From NCBI RefSeq assembly GCF_013410375.1, contig NZ_JACCFL010000001.1:2356001-2420000 (forward strand): a DNA stretch of 64,000 bases, written 5' to 3'. The notes under the pieces were generated by a model, which saw nothing but the letters and a program-made list of their open reading frames with translations, ran no database searches and was not told where the DNA came from. The stretch's first letter is position 1. Every line of letters starts with the position of its first letter. Shown here in pieces: positions 9,343-17,090 of this stretch. Source of the DNA: Leifsonia shinshuensis. GTDB taxonomy: Bacteria > Actinomycetota > Actinomycetes > Actinomycetales > Microbacteriaceae. The position numbers and the translations under genes are program-made.

Positions 9343-9420
9343 CCCGCTCGCAGACCATCGCTTCCTCACTTCCTACCGCGACACGCCGTTGGCGAGCGGG
9401 AGAAAGTGAGGAAGCGATGG
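9343..9420. repeat. two interleaved inverted repeats between convergent genes
   Basis: CCCGCTCGC (9343-9351) is complementary to GCGAGCGGG (9392-9400), and the 17-base arm at 9355-9371 (starting CCATCGCTTCC) is perfectly complementary to 9404-9420. The pairs are interleaved rather than nested, so they can form alternative hairpins or a pseudoknot. The element lies between the permease (+) and the aldehyde dehydrogenase (-) stops and probably serves as a bidirectional terminator. Confidence 0.7.
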
Positions 9421-9429
9421 CTGCGTTGG

Positions 9430-10836
9430 TCAGGACTCTCTGCGCGGGATGGCCAGCGGGTTGCCGTCGCGGAGCTCGGGCGGGAGGACGTCCTGCGGGG
9501 CGTCCTGGTAGGCGATCGGGGTGAGCCAGCGGCGGATCGCCGTGGCCCCGACCGAGGTGTGGACGCTCGCGGTCGTCGCGGGCCACGCACCGCCGTGGTG
9601 CTGCGCCCAGCCGATCGCGACGCCGGTCGGCCAGCCGTCGAAGAGCAGGCGCCCGGCGATCGGGGTCAGCGCGGCCGCGAGTCCCGAGACGTCCTCGCCC
9701 GCGGCACGGTGGATCGTCGCGGTGAGGGACGGGCGCAGTGCCGCGATCAGCTCCGGGAGCTCGTCGTCGCGGTACGACACCAGCACGGTGACCGGCCCGA
9801 AGTGCTCCTCCAGGAACGCCTCCGGCTCGGCGAGGAGCGCCGCGGCGTCCACGAGGACGACCGCGGGCGTCGACGTGCCCGGCTCGTCCCGGCCGAGCAG
9901 CACCGTCGCGGCGTCGTCCGCGCCGAAGGCCTGGACGGCCGAGGCGTAGGCCGCGCTCATCCCGTCGGTGAGCTGCCGGGATGCCGGGGCCGAGCCGAGC
10001 GCGGCGGTCACCGCGTCGGCGACGCCCTCGCCGGACGGCACGAGCACCAGTCCCGGCTTGGTGCAGTACTGGCCCGCGTCGCGCGTGAAGGAGCCCACGA
10101 GGCCCGCGCCGATCTCGGCCGCGCGCTCGCGAGCGGCGGCGCGGGTGACGACGACGGGGTTGACGCTGCCCAGCTCCCCGTAGAACGGGATGGGGTCGGG
10201 CCGCGAGGCCGCGAGGTCGAACAGCGCTCGGCCGCCGCGCTCGGATCCGGTGAACCCGGCCGCGCGCACGGCGGGGTGCTGCACGAGCGCGACGCCCTCG
10301 TCCATCCCCTCCACGAGGGCGAACCAGCCCGCGGGCAGCACGCTCTGCGCGAGCTCGGCGGTGTAGCGGGAGAGCCGCGGATGGCCCGGGTGCGCCTTGA
10401 CGATCACCGGGCAGCCCGCGGCGAGCGCCGACGCCGTGTCGTTGCCGAGCACGGAGAACGCGAACGGGAAGTTCGAGGACGTGTACACGGCCACCGGGCC
10501 GATCGGCCGCAGCATCCGCCGGAGGTCGGGGCGCGGCGGGATGAGCGAGGCGTCGGGGGAGTCGAGCGTCGCCTCCAGGTAGCCGCCCTCGCGCGCCACG
10601 CCCGCGAAGAAGCGGAGCTGGGCGGCCGTGCGGGTGACCTCGCCGTCCAGGCGCGCCTCCGAGAGGTGGGTCTCCTCGGCGGCGAGCGCGACCAGGGCGG
10701 CCCGGTCGGCGTCGAGGGCGTCGGCGAGCGCGTCGAGCCAGCCCGCGCGCTCCTCGCGCGTCCGGGGGAGCAGCGCGGCAGAGGCGGCGGCCGCGGCCGC
10801 GGCGTCGACCGACACGGTGGTCGTGACGTCGCCCAT
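9430..10836 (-). CDS. aldehyde dehydrogenase, 2-oxoglutarate semialdehyde dehydrogenase type
   Basis: 468-residue aldehyde dehydrogenase. TSSNFPFAFSVLGNDTASALAAG (about 115), FYGELGSVNPVVV with the general-base Glu, and GQYCTKPGLVLV with the catalytic Cys mark the branch that includes alpha-ketoglutaric-semialdehyde (2,5-dioxovalerate) and fatty-aldehyde NADP-dependent enzymes. ATG 10836 overlaps the stop of the acyl-CoA dehydrogenase gene by one base (TGATG), so the genes are translationally coupled. In this operon it may oxidise a semialdehyde to a dicarboxylate (for example glutarate) for the CoA-transferase; that role is inferred from neighbours. Confidence 0.82.
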   Translation of the reverse strand: MGDVTTTVSVDAAAAAAASAALLPRTREERAGWLDALADALDADRAALVALAAEETHLSEARLDGEVTRTAAQLRFFAGVAREGGYLEATLDSPDASLIPPRPDLRRMLRPIGPVAVYTSSNFPFAFSVLGNDTASALAAGCPVIVKAHPGHPRLSRYTAELAQSVLPAGWFALVEGMDEGVALVQHPAVRAAGFTGSERGGRALFDLAASRPDPIPFYGELGSVNPVVVTRAAARERAAEIGAGLVGSFTRDAGQYCTKPGLVLVPSGEGVADAVTAALGSAPASRQLTDGMSAAYASAVQAFGADDAATVLLGRDEPGTSTPAVVLVDAAALLAEPEAFLEEHFGPVTVLVSYRDDELPELIAALRPSLTATIHRAAGEDVSGLAAALTPIAGRLLFDGWPTGVAIGWAQHHGGAWPATTASVHTSVGATAIRRWLTPIAYQDAPQDVLPPELRDGNPLAIPRRES

Positions 10837-12017
10837 CAGAAGGCCGCCAGCCCGGTGAGCGCACGCCCGAGCACGAGGGTGTGGATCTCGTCCGTCCCCT
10901 CGTAGGTCCGCACCGACTCCAGGTTCGCCATGTGCCGCATCACCGGGAACGCGTTCGTGATCCCGTCGCCGCCCAGGATGGTGCGGGCCTCGCGTGCGAT
11001 GGCCAGCGCCTCCCGCACACTGTTGAGCTTGCCGACGCTGATCTGCGTCGGGGTGAGCCTCCCCGCCTCCTTGAGCCGGCCGAGGTGCAGGGCGAGCAGC
11101 ATCCCCTTCTCGTACTCGACCAGCATGTCGGCGAGCTTCTGCTGGATCAGCTGGGTCGCGCCGATGGGCCGGCCGAACACCTCGCGGGACGTCGCCCGCT
11201 CGATCGAGACCTCCAGACAGGAGCGCGCGGCGCCCATCGCGCCCCAGACGATCCCGTACCGCGCCTCGTTCAGGCAGGAGAACGGCCCGGACAGCCCGCG
11301 CGCCCCCGGGAGCATCGCCGACGCCGGCAGCCGCACGCCGTCCAGGACGATGTCGCACTGCACCGACGCGCGCATGGACAGCTTGCCGTCGATGGCCGTC
11401 GCGGTGAAGCCGGGCGTGCCGGTCGGGACGACGAAGCCGCGCACACCGTCCTCGGTCGCCGCCCACACCACCGCCACATCGGCGAGCGCCGCCAGGCCGA
11501 TCCAGCGCTTGGCGCCCTCGATCACCCAGTCATCGCCGTCCCGCCGGGCGGTCGTGGTCATCGCGGCCGGGTCGCTGCCGCCCTGCGGCTCGGTGAGCGC
11601 GAAGCAGCCGATGCGCTCGCCGCGGGCCATCGGCGGGAGCCACTCGGCCTTCTGCTCGTCGGAGCCGAACTTCGAGATCGCGCTCATTGCTAGCGAGCCC
11701 TGCACCGAGACGAAGGTGCGCCAGCCGCTGTCCGCGGCCTCCAGCTCGTGGCAGACCAGGCCGTAGGCGACCGCGCCGGCGCCCGCGCAGCCGGGGTCCT
11801 TCAGATGCATGCCGAGGAAGCCGAGCGCTCCGAGCTCCGCGACGAACTCGCGGCGGAAGTGCTTGTCCTCGAAGTCCTGCTCGATGACGGGCGCGATGCG
11901 CTCGCGGGCGAATCGGCGGGCGGAGTCGCGCCAGCGCAGCTCCTCCTGGCCGAGCAGGTGGTCGAGGCTGAACGCCTCGTCGAGGGCGGCCGCGGCGGTG
12001 GCGGTCTGCGTGGTCAT
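10836..12017 (-). CDS. acyl-CoA dehydrogenase, glutaryl-CoA dehydrogenase-like
   Basis: 393-residue flavoenzyme. FALTEPQGGSDPAAM (about 140) is the FAD/substrate signature of acyl-CoA dehydrogenases. IVWGAMGAARSCLEVSIERATSREVFG, ILGGDGITNAFPVMRHMANLE and the closing YEGTDEIHTLVLGRALTG match the glutaryl-CoA dehydrogenase branch, with the catalytic Glu in YEGT. Glutaryl-CoA dehydrogenase oxidises and decarboxylates glutaryl-CoA to crotonyl-CoA. It overlaps the upstream CoA-transferase gene by ATGA and the downstream aldehyde dehydrogenase by TGATG. Substrate assignment is from sequence resemblance plus the CoA-transferase partner. Confidence 0.82.
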   Translation of the reverse strand: MTTQTATAAAALDEAFSLDHLLGQEELRWRDSARRFARERIAPVIEQDFEDKHFRREFVAELGALGFLGMHLKDPGCAGAGAVAYGLVCHELEAADSGWRTFVSVQGSLAMSAISKFGSDEQKAEWLPPMARGERIGCFALTEPQGGSDPAAMTTTARRDGDDWVIEGAKRWIGLAALADVAVVWAATEDGVRGFVVPTGTPGFTATAIDGKLSMRASVQCDIVLDGVRLPASAMLPGARGLSGPFSCLNEARYGIVWGAMGAARSCLEVSIERATSREVFGRPIGATQLIQQKLADMLVEYEKGMLLALHLGRLKEAGRLTPTQISVGKLNSVREALAIAREARTILGGDGITNAFPVMRHMANLESVRTYEGTDEIHTLVLGRALTGLAAF

Positions 12018-13180
12018 GGCGTGGTCCTTTCCGTGGACGCGGGCACGTCCAGCCAGTGGGGGTCGTGCGCGCCGAGCGGCGGCGGCGGGGTGCGGTGGAC
12101 GGCGGGCGCCGCGCGCAGCCGGATCGGCGTGGCCGGCTGCCGGGAGACGCGCCCGGTCTCCTGGTCGACGGTCGTCGTGACCGGATCGAGGCCGAGGGAG
12201 GCCGCGAACGCGAACGCCTCGCCGACGCTGTTGACGAGTCCGGCCGGCACGCGCGCCTCCGTGAACGCGGCGACCCATCCGGCAGCGGGGCGCGCGGCGA
12301 GCGCGGGCTCCAGGGCGGCGCGCAGCTCGGCGCGGTGGCGCACCCGTTCCTCGTTGGTGGCGAACCGCGGGTCGGCGGCGAGGCCGGGCACGCCCAGCAC
12401 GGTCGCGAACGCGGCGAACTGCCGGTCGTTGCCGACGGCGACCACGAGCTCGCGGTGGGCGGCGCGGAACAGCTCGTACGGCGCGATGCTCGGGTGCGCG
12501 TTGCCGAGCCGGCCGGGGGAGCGCCCGGTGGCGAGGGTGCTCGACGCCTGGTTGGTGAGGGCGGCGAGCAGGGAGCCGAGGAGGTCGACGTCGACGCGCG
12601 AGCCGAGCCCGGTGCGGTCGCGCTCGCGGAGGGCGAGCAGGATCCCGGACAGCGCGTTCTGGCCGGTCAGCACGTCCACCAGGGCGACGCCCACCTTGCT
12701 GGGCTCGCCGTCCGGCGCTCCGGTGATGCTCATGAGGCCGCCGACGGCCTGGACGAGCAGGTCGTAGCCGGGCAGCGCGGCGCCCTCGGCGCGGCCGAAC
12801 CCGGTGATCGAGCAGTAGACGAGACCGGGGTTCGCCGAGCGCAGGGAGTCCTCGTCCAGGCCGAAGCGCTCCATCACCCCCGGGCGGAAGTTCTCCACCA
12901 GCACGTCGGCCGTCTCGGCGAGGCGCCTGGCGGCGGCGAGGCCGTCCGGTGTGCCGAGGTCGCAGACCACGGAGCGCTTGTTCCGGTTGACCGACGCGAA
13001 GTACGTGGACTCGCCCGCCTCGTCCACCGGCGGCCGCCAGGACCGGGTGTCGTCGCCCGCCGGGCTCTCGATCTTCACGACGTCGGCGCCGAAGTCGGCG
13101 AGCATCATCGTCGCGTACGGACCGGCCAGCACCCGGGAGAAGTCGGCGACGCGCAGGCCGGAGAGGATGCCGTCGGCCAT
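12014..13180 (-). CDS. CaiB/BaiF-family (class III) CoA-transferase
   Basis: 388-residue protein. LRVADFSRVLAGPYATMMLADFGADVVKIE is the N-terminal hallmark of class III CoA-transferases; the Asp in the LVENFRPGVMERFGLD region corresponds to the segment carrying the catalytic aspartate. Pairing with a glutaryl-CoA dehydrogenase-like enzyme resembles succinyl-CoA:glutarate CoA-transferase systems. ATG 13180 is chosen because GAAGGAG lies 6-12 bases upstream and the conserved domain begins directly; an earlier in-frame start lacks a ribosome-binding site. First gene of the three-gene minus-strand operon, divergent from the GntR gene. Confidence 0.82.
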   Translation of the reverse strand: MADGILSGLRVADFSRVLAGPYATMMLADFGADVVKIESPAGDDTRSWRPPVDEAGESTYFASVNRNKRSVVCDLGTPDGLAAARRLAETADVLVENFRPGVMERFGLDEDSLRSANPGLVYCSITGFGRAEGAALPGYDLLVQAVGGLMSITGAPDGEPSKVGVALVDVLTGQNALSGILLALRERDRTGLGSRVDVDLLGSLLAALTNQASSTLATGRSPGRLGNAHPSIAPYELFRAAHRELVVAVGNDRQFAAFATVLGVPGLAADPRFATNEERVRHRAELRAALEPALAARPAAGWVAAFTEARVPAGLVNSVGEAFAFAASLGLDPVTTTVDQETGRVSRQPATPIRLRAAPAVHRTPPPPLGAHDPHWLDVPASTERTTP

Positions 13181-13265
13181 GCTCGCTCCTTCGCTCGGAC
13201 GGTCGCGTGACGTCCGTCTGCAATTCATCCTATACCGAATGATTGGGTGGGGTTATCGTGGAGGC
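13181..13265. promoter_or_regulatory. divergent control region of the CoA-transferase operon and GntR gene
   Basis: An AT-richer stretch (13219-13247) stands out from its surroundings. On the minus strand it offers the -10-like TAGGAT (13235-13230), and it includes ATTC/GAAT arms (13224-13241) around a TA centre, a plausible but weak GntR operator. No stronger symmetric site was seen. Confidence 0.35.
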
Positions 13266-14051
13266 GTGACCACCTCCACGCGCGATGCTGCCGGAACGAC
13301 CCGGTCGGCGCCAGGGGCCAGGGACGCCGTCTTCGCGCAGCTCTCCGACACGGGCCGCGCCGAGCAGGTGGCCAGGCGCCTCGCCGACGCGATCGTCCTC
13401 GGCGTGCTGACGCCGGGGGAGCGGCTGCCCAGCGAGGCCGAGCTCGCCCGCCGGTTCGGGGTCGCGCTGGTGACCGCGCGCGAGGGCCTCGGGATGCTGC
13501 GCGAGGCCGGGCTGGTCGAGACCAGGCGCGGCCGCGACGGCGGCTCCTTCGTCGTGCACCCGGGCGACGGCGACGAGGCGCTGCTCGCCACCCGGCTCCG
13601 CGGCTTCTCGCAGGTGGAGCTGAGCGACCTCGCGGTCTACGTGACGGCGATCGCGGCCGGCTGCGCGGATCGCGCGGCCGAGCGCTCCACCCCGGCCGAC
13701 GACGCCAGGCTGGCGGCGTGGCTGGCGGCCGCCGACTTCACCGGGCCGGCCGCGGCGCGGCGGAACGCGGGCGGGTTCCTGCTGGAGCTCGCCGTGCTCA
13801 GCCAGTCCACCCGGCTGGTGCGGGAGCAGATCCGCCTGCAGGCGGAGTTCGGGCCGCTGCTCTGGCTCGGCATGCGCGACGCCGCGCTGCGCGCGGGGGC
13901 CGCGACCTCCGCCGGCGTGATCGCGGCCGCGGTCGCCGCCGGCGACGCGGGCGCGGCGCGCGCCGAGGTCAGCGCCCTGCTCACGGGCGTCGCGCGCTGG
14001 CTGCTGTCGGCGAAGGCGCGGATCGAGACCGGAGGGACGATCGATGGCTGA
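13266..14051 (+). CDS. GntR-family transcriptional regulator (FadR subfamily)
   Basis: 261-residue regulator. The N-terminal winged helix (about 35-100; GVLTPGERLPSEAELARRFGVALVTAREGLGML) is typical GntR, followed by an all-helical FCD-like effector domain rich in Ala and Arg. The GTG at 13266 follows a GGAGG-like site; a much longer upstream extension of the frame lies antisense to the CoA-transferase and is not real. It diverges from the CoA-transferase operon, which it probably represses until an acyl-CoA or dicarboxylate appears. It overlaps the cache protein gene by 8 bases, so the two are co-translated. Confidence 0.85.
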   Translation: MTTSTRDAAGTTRSAPGARDAVFAQLSDTGRAEQVARRLADAIVLGVLTPGERLPSEAELARRFGVALVTAREGLGMLREAGLVETRRGRDGGSFVVHPGDGDEALLATRLRGFSQVELSDLAVYVTAIAAGCADRAAERSTPADDARLAAWLAAADFTGPAAARRNAGGFLLELAVLSQSTRLVREQIRLQAEFGPLLWLGMRDAALRAGAATSAGVIAAAVAAGDAGAARAEVSALLTGVARWLLSAKARIETGGTIDG

Positions 14052-14763
14052 CAGCGTCGGCACGGACACCGCGGCGGGCGTCGAGGCCGCCGCAGAACGG
14101 GTGAGCGCGCTGTTCGCCCGCATCCAGGACGCGCTGGCCGGCTGGCGCGACACCATCCTCGGCGATGAGGACGGCGACGCCCCCGTCTCGGCCGCGGCGG
14201 TCGACGCGACCGTGGGCGCCCTGGTGATCCCGCTGCTGCGCGAGGACGACCCGCTGCTCGTCGGCGCCGGCTTCATCGCGGCGCCGGAGTTCACCGGTGG
14301 CGACGACCTGCACTTCTCCTGGTGGCTCGGACCGCTGGAGGAGAACCCGGTGTTCGGCTCGACCACCGAGCCCAGCAGGCTGGATCTGGCCTCGCGGTCG
14401 TACTCCGACTACCTGCGCGACTTCCGCTCGCTGGAGTGGTACAGCATCCCGCAGACCACGCACCGCACCCACATCACCGGCCCGTACGTGGACCACCTGT
14501 GCGCGTGCGACTACATCGTCACGGTCACCTCGCCCGTCGAGCGGGACGACCGGATGATCGGCGTGGTCGGCGTCGACGTCTATGTCAAGCGCCTGGAGCG
14601 GGAGCTGCTCCCGGCGATGCTCGCCGCCGGGCGCCCGGTCGTGCTCGTCAACGAGGCGGGGCGCGCGATGGTGTCCACGGACCCCTCGGTGCTCGTCGGC
14701 ACGGTGGTCGAGCCGGGTGAGGACGCCGTGCGCTGCGCCGGGACGCCGTTCCGCCTGGTCTAA
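14044..14763 (+). CDS. soluble cache/PDC sensor-domain protein
   Basis: 239-residue protein with no signal peptide and no membrane segment. The segments FSWWLGPLEENPVFGS, SLEWYSIPQTTHRTHITGPYVDHLCACDYIVTVTSPV and MIGVVGVDVYVKRLERELLPAML follow the order of a PDC/dCache small-molecule sensor fold (Trp-Tyr pair, GPYVD, then the V-G-V-D strand). Normally such domains are extracellular parts of chemoreceptors or kinases. Here it is cytoplasmic, stands alone, and overlaps the end of the GntR gene, suggesting it is a ligand-binding partner or accessory of that regulator. Function not known. Confidence 0.65.
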   Translation: MADSVGTDTAAGVEAAAERVSALFARIQDALAGWRDTILGDEDGDAPVSAAAVDATVGALVIPLLREDDPLLVGAGFIAAPEFTGGDDLHFSWWLGPLEENPVFGSTTEPSRLDLASRSYSDYLRDFRSLEWYSIPQTTHRTHITGPYVDHLCACDYIVTVTSPVERDDRMIGVVGVDVYVKRLERELLPAMLAAGRPVVLVNEAGRAMVSTDPSVLVGTVVEPGEDAVRCAGTPFRLV

Positions 14764-14834
14764 CATCGATACGACCGCATACGTCCTGCATCGGGGAGCA
14801 GCCCCGGTCCGTCGCCGACCAGGAGGACCCCGAG

Positions 14835-16085
14835 GTGACTCCCGGCTTCACCCGCTACGCCCCGACCGCCGGGCCCTCGCGCTGGCTGCTGATCGCCGGC
14901 CGCCGGTTCGTCGCCTGCGTCGAGAGCACGGTGGCGGACAGCATCGTCGACGCGGTCTGGTGGCTGGCGGACTCCGACCTCGCCACGATCGAGTCGGTGG
15001 TCGGCGCGTTCCCGCTGGCCGGCCCGGACAGCGTCCGGTCGTTCGCGGTCGCCGAGCTCGGCGAGCCGAACGCGGCGGGCGAGGTGGTCGTCACCGCGGT
15101 GGTGCGCGGATCGGCCGCCCTCGACGTCTACTCCGTCGGCGGCTCGCGCCGCTTCGGGTCGGGCGGCGTCCAGCCCTGGGTGCTGGCCGAGTTCCGCAAC
15201 GTCACCGGCCTCGCCATCGGCGGCGACGACCTGCCGACGGCGTCCGTGGCCCGGATCGCGATCGGCTCGCTGCCCATCGGGCTGGGCGTGGTGGACGGCG
15301 AGCTGCTGAGCTGGTCGAGCACGCCGGTGGAGCGGGTCGACCGCACGCAGGAGCCGGCGCCGCCCGCGGCGGAGGACGCGCAGACCGACCTCGACGAGAC
15401 GATCATCCGCGAGCGCAACCGCAGCTCCAGCCTGTTCTCCCGGCCCGAGGCCGACGCCTCCGCCTCCGCCCTGGCCGGGCTCGCCGAGTCGCCGGAGGCG
15501 GCGCCCGTCGTGCAGCCCGTCCCGGTCGCGCACGAGCTCCCCGGCGCGATCGACATCGAGGAGCCCGGCGTCGCCACCGAGCGCCCTGACCTGGGCGACA
15601 CGCCCGGAGGCGGCCTGGGGCGGCGACCGGCCGGGGCCGCGTCGGCGCCGGAGACGGACGAGATCCCCGCCGCGGCGCCGCGCTTCGGCGTCCGGGTCGT
15701 GCCGGGGGACATGATGGAGCTCGACGTCCCGATCGTCATCGGCCGCCGGCCCGCGCTCCAGCGCGTCGAGTCCGGCGTCACGCCGCGGCTCGTCGCGGTG
15801 CAGTCGCCCGAGCAGGAGGTCTCCTCCACGCACCTGCGCATCGAGCGTTCGGGGGACGCCGTGGTCGTCACCGACCTGCGCTCCACGAACGGCACGCGTC
15901 TGACACGCCCGGGCAGGGCCGCGGAGCGACTGCGGCCCGGGGAGTCGTCGGTGGTCCTGCCGGGCACGGTTGTGGAGATCGGCGACGGTAATATCATCGA
16001 GATCACCGCCCTCCCGGTCGGCGGCGCCGCGGAGCACCCGCTGCCGCAGCCGGAAGCGGACCGTCGAGAAGAAGGACGCGAGTGA
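14835..16085 (+). CDS. FHA-domain protein, first gene of the kinase/surface-protein block
   Basis: 416 residues. The C-terminal part (about 293-400) is an FHA phosphothreonine-binding domain: IVIGRRPALQRVES, SSTHLRIERSGDAVVVTDLRSTNGTRL and the closing VLPGTVVEIGDGNIIEI. The N-terminal half (about 1-160) is an uncharacterised alpha/beta region, joined by an acidic, Pro/Ala-rich linker with TDLDETII (about 178), a likely phospho-threonine site. GTG 14835 has AGGAGG 14 bases before. It overlaps the phosphatase gene by 4 bases (GTGA). It probably reads the phosphorylation state set by the neighbouring kinase and phosphatase. Confidence 0.85.
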   Translation: MTPGFTRYAPTAGPSRWLLIAGRRFVACVESTVADSIVDAVWWLADSDLATIESVVGAFPLAGPDSVRSFAVAELGEPNAAGEVVVTAVVRGSAALDVYSVGGSRRFGSGGVQPWVLAEFRNVTGLAIGGDDLPTASVARIAIGSLPIGLGVVDGELLSWSSTPVERVDRTQEPAPPAAEDAQTDLDETIIRERNRSSSLFSRPEADASASALAGLAESPEAAPVVQPVPVAHELPGAIDIEEPGVATERPDLGDTPGGGLGRRPAGAASAPETDEIPAAAPRFGVRVVPGDMMELDVPIVIGRRPALQRVESGVTPRLVAVQSPEQEVSSTHLRIERSGDAVVVTDLRSTNGTRLTRPGRAAERLRPGESSVVLPGTVVEIGDGNIIEITALPVGGAAEHPLPQPEADRREEGRE

Positions 16086-16918
16086 CCCAGATCGGTCGCA
16101 CCAACCGGCGCCACACCGTGGTCGTGCCGGGCGGCGCAGACGCGCGCATCAGCCTCTCCTGGGCGGCGCTGTCGGACACCGGCTACCGGCGCAGCGTCAA
16201 CGAGGACAGCCTGCTGGCGCGCTCGCCCATCTTCGCCGTCGCCGACGGCATGGGCGGCCACACCGCGGGCGACTTCGCCAGCACCGCGGTCGTGACCCGG
16301 CTCGCCGAGAAGGTGCGCGCCGACTTCGTCACGGAGGCGTCGCTCACCGAGGCGCTGCGCGACGCGGTGGGGGACATGGGCCGCGGCGTCGGCCAGACCG
16401 ACCTCGGCACCGGAACGACGGTGACCGGCATCGCGCTCACGCTCGCCGACGGCGCGCCGTACTGGCTGGTGTTCAACATCGGCGACTCGCGCGTCTACAG
16501 CTTCCGGGACGGCACCCTGGAGCAGCTGACGGTGGACCACTCGATCGTGCAGGAGCTGCTCGACGCCGGCGCGATCACGCCGGAGGAGGCGGAGGTCCAC
16601 CCGCACAGCAACGTCATCACGCGCGCGGTCGGGTTCAACGAGGACCCGGTGCCCGACTACTTCCTGTTCCCGATCGTGGCGGGCTCCCGGCTGCTGGTCT
16701 GCTCCGACGGCCTCACCAAAGAGCTCACCGAGCACGGCATCCGCTACTACCTCGGCGAGGGCTCGTCCCCGCTGGACGCGGCGCAGCAGCTGATGGACGC
16801 CGCGCTCGGCAACGGCGGCCGCGACAATGTGACCGTCGTCGTCGTCGACGTGCTGGCCACTCCGGAGAGCGGCTCGCATCGCGAGGGCTTCCCCCGCCGG
16901 GCCGCTCGCCGGCACTGA
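16082..16918 (+). CDS. PP2C-type Ser/Thr protein phosphatase
   Basis: 278 residues, soluble. All PP2C metal-site motifs are present: RRSVNEDSLL (about 37), VADGMGGHTAGD (about 54), GTGTTVTGIAL, FNIGDSRVYSF, LLVCSDGLTKEL and RDNVTVVVVD near the C-terminus. This indicates an active Mn2+/Mg2+-dependent phosphatase, the expected antagonist of the kinase encoded next. Unlike PstP of mycobacteria it has no membrane segment or extracellular domain. GTG start overlaps the stop of the FHA gene. A short hairpin and a promoter-like TACAAT lie between it and the kinase gene. Confidence 0.92.
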   Translation: MTQIGRTNRRHTVVVPGGADARISLSWAALSDTGYRRSVNEDSLLARSPIFAVADGMGGHTAGDFASTAVVTRLAEKVRADFVTEASLTEALRDAVGDMGRGVGQTDLGTGTTVTGIALTLADGAPYWLVFNIGDSRVYSFRDGTLEQLTVDHSIVQELLDAGAITPEEAEVHPHSNVITRAVGFNEDPVPDYFLFPIVAGSRLLVCSDGLTKELTEHGIRYYLGEGSSPLDAAQQLMDAALGNGGRDNVTVVVVDVLATPESGSHREGFPRRAARRH

Positions 16919-16924
16919 CGCGGA

Positions 16925-16940
16925 CCTCCTGCACAGGAGG
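16925..16940. terminator. short hairpin after the phosphatase gene
   Basis: CCTCCTG-CA-CAGGAGG is a perfect 7-bp inverted repeat 6 bases after the phosphatase stop. The 2-base loop forces the closing pair open. With no T-tract, it is at most a weak terminator. Confidence 0.35.
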
Positions 16941-17030
16941 GTGCGCCCGCCGTCGTTGCCCCCCGAGTTGGGGGTGTTCGAGTTGTCCCCAGTGCGGGTT
17001 CCGGCCCCCTGGGGCGCTGCGGGGCCTGCC

Positions 17031-17036
17031 TACAAT
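17031..17036 (+). promoter_or_regulatory. candidate -10 box upstream of the kinase gene
   Basis: TACAAT is a good -10 match 54 bases before the TTG start at 17091, with no clear -35. The kinase and downstream genes could have their own transcript in addition to read-through. GGGAGGAG (17080-17087) is the ribosome-binding site that selects the TTG. Confidence 0.4.
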
Positions 17037-17090
17037 TGACAGACGCTTTCGCCCCCGCGAACGCGAACGGCCGATGACGGGAGGAGCTGC

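Noticed and set aside
12951..13265. N-terminal extension of the GntR regulator
   Set aside because: Runs antisense to the CoA-transferase gene; GTG 13266 has a ribosome-binding site and starts the regulator directly.
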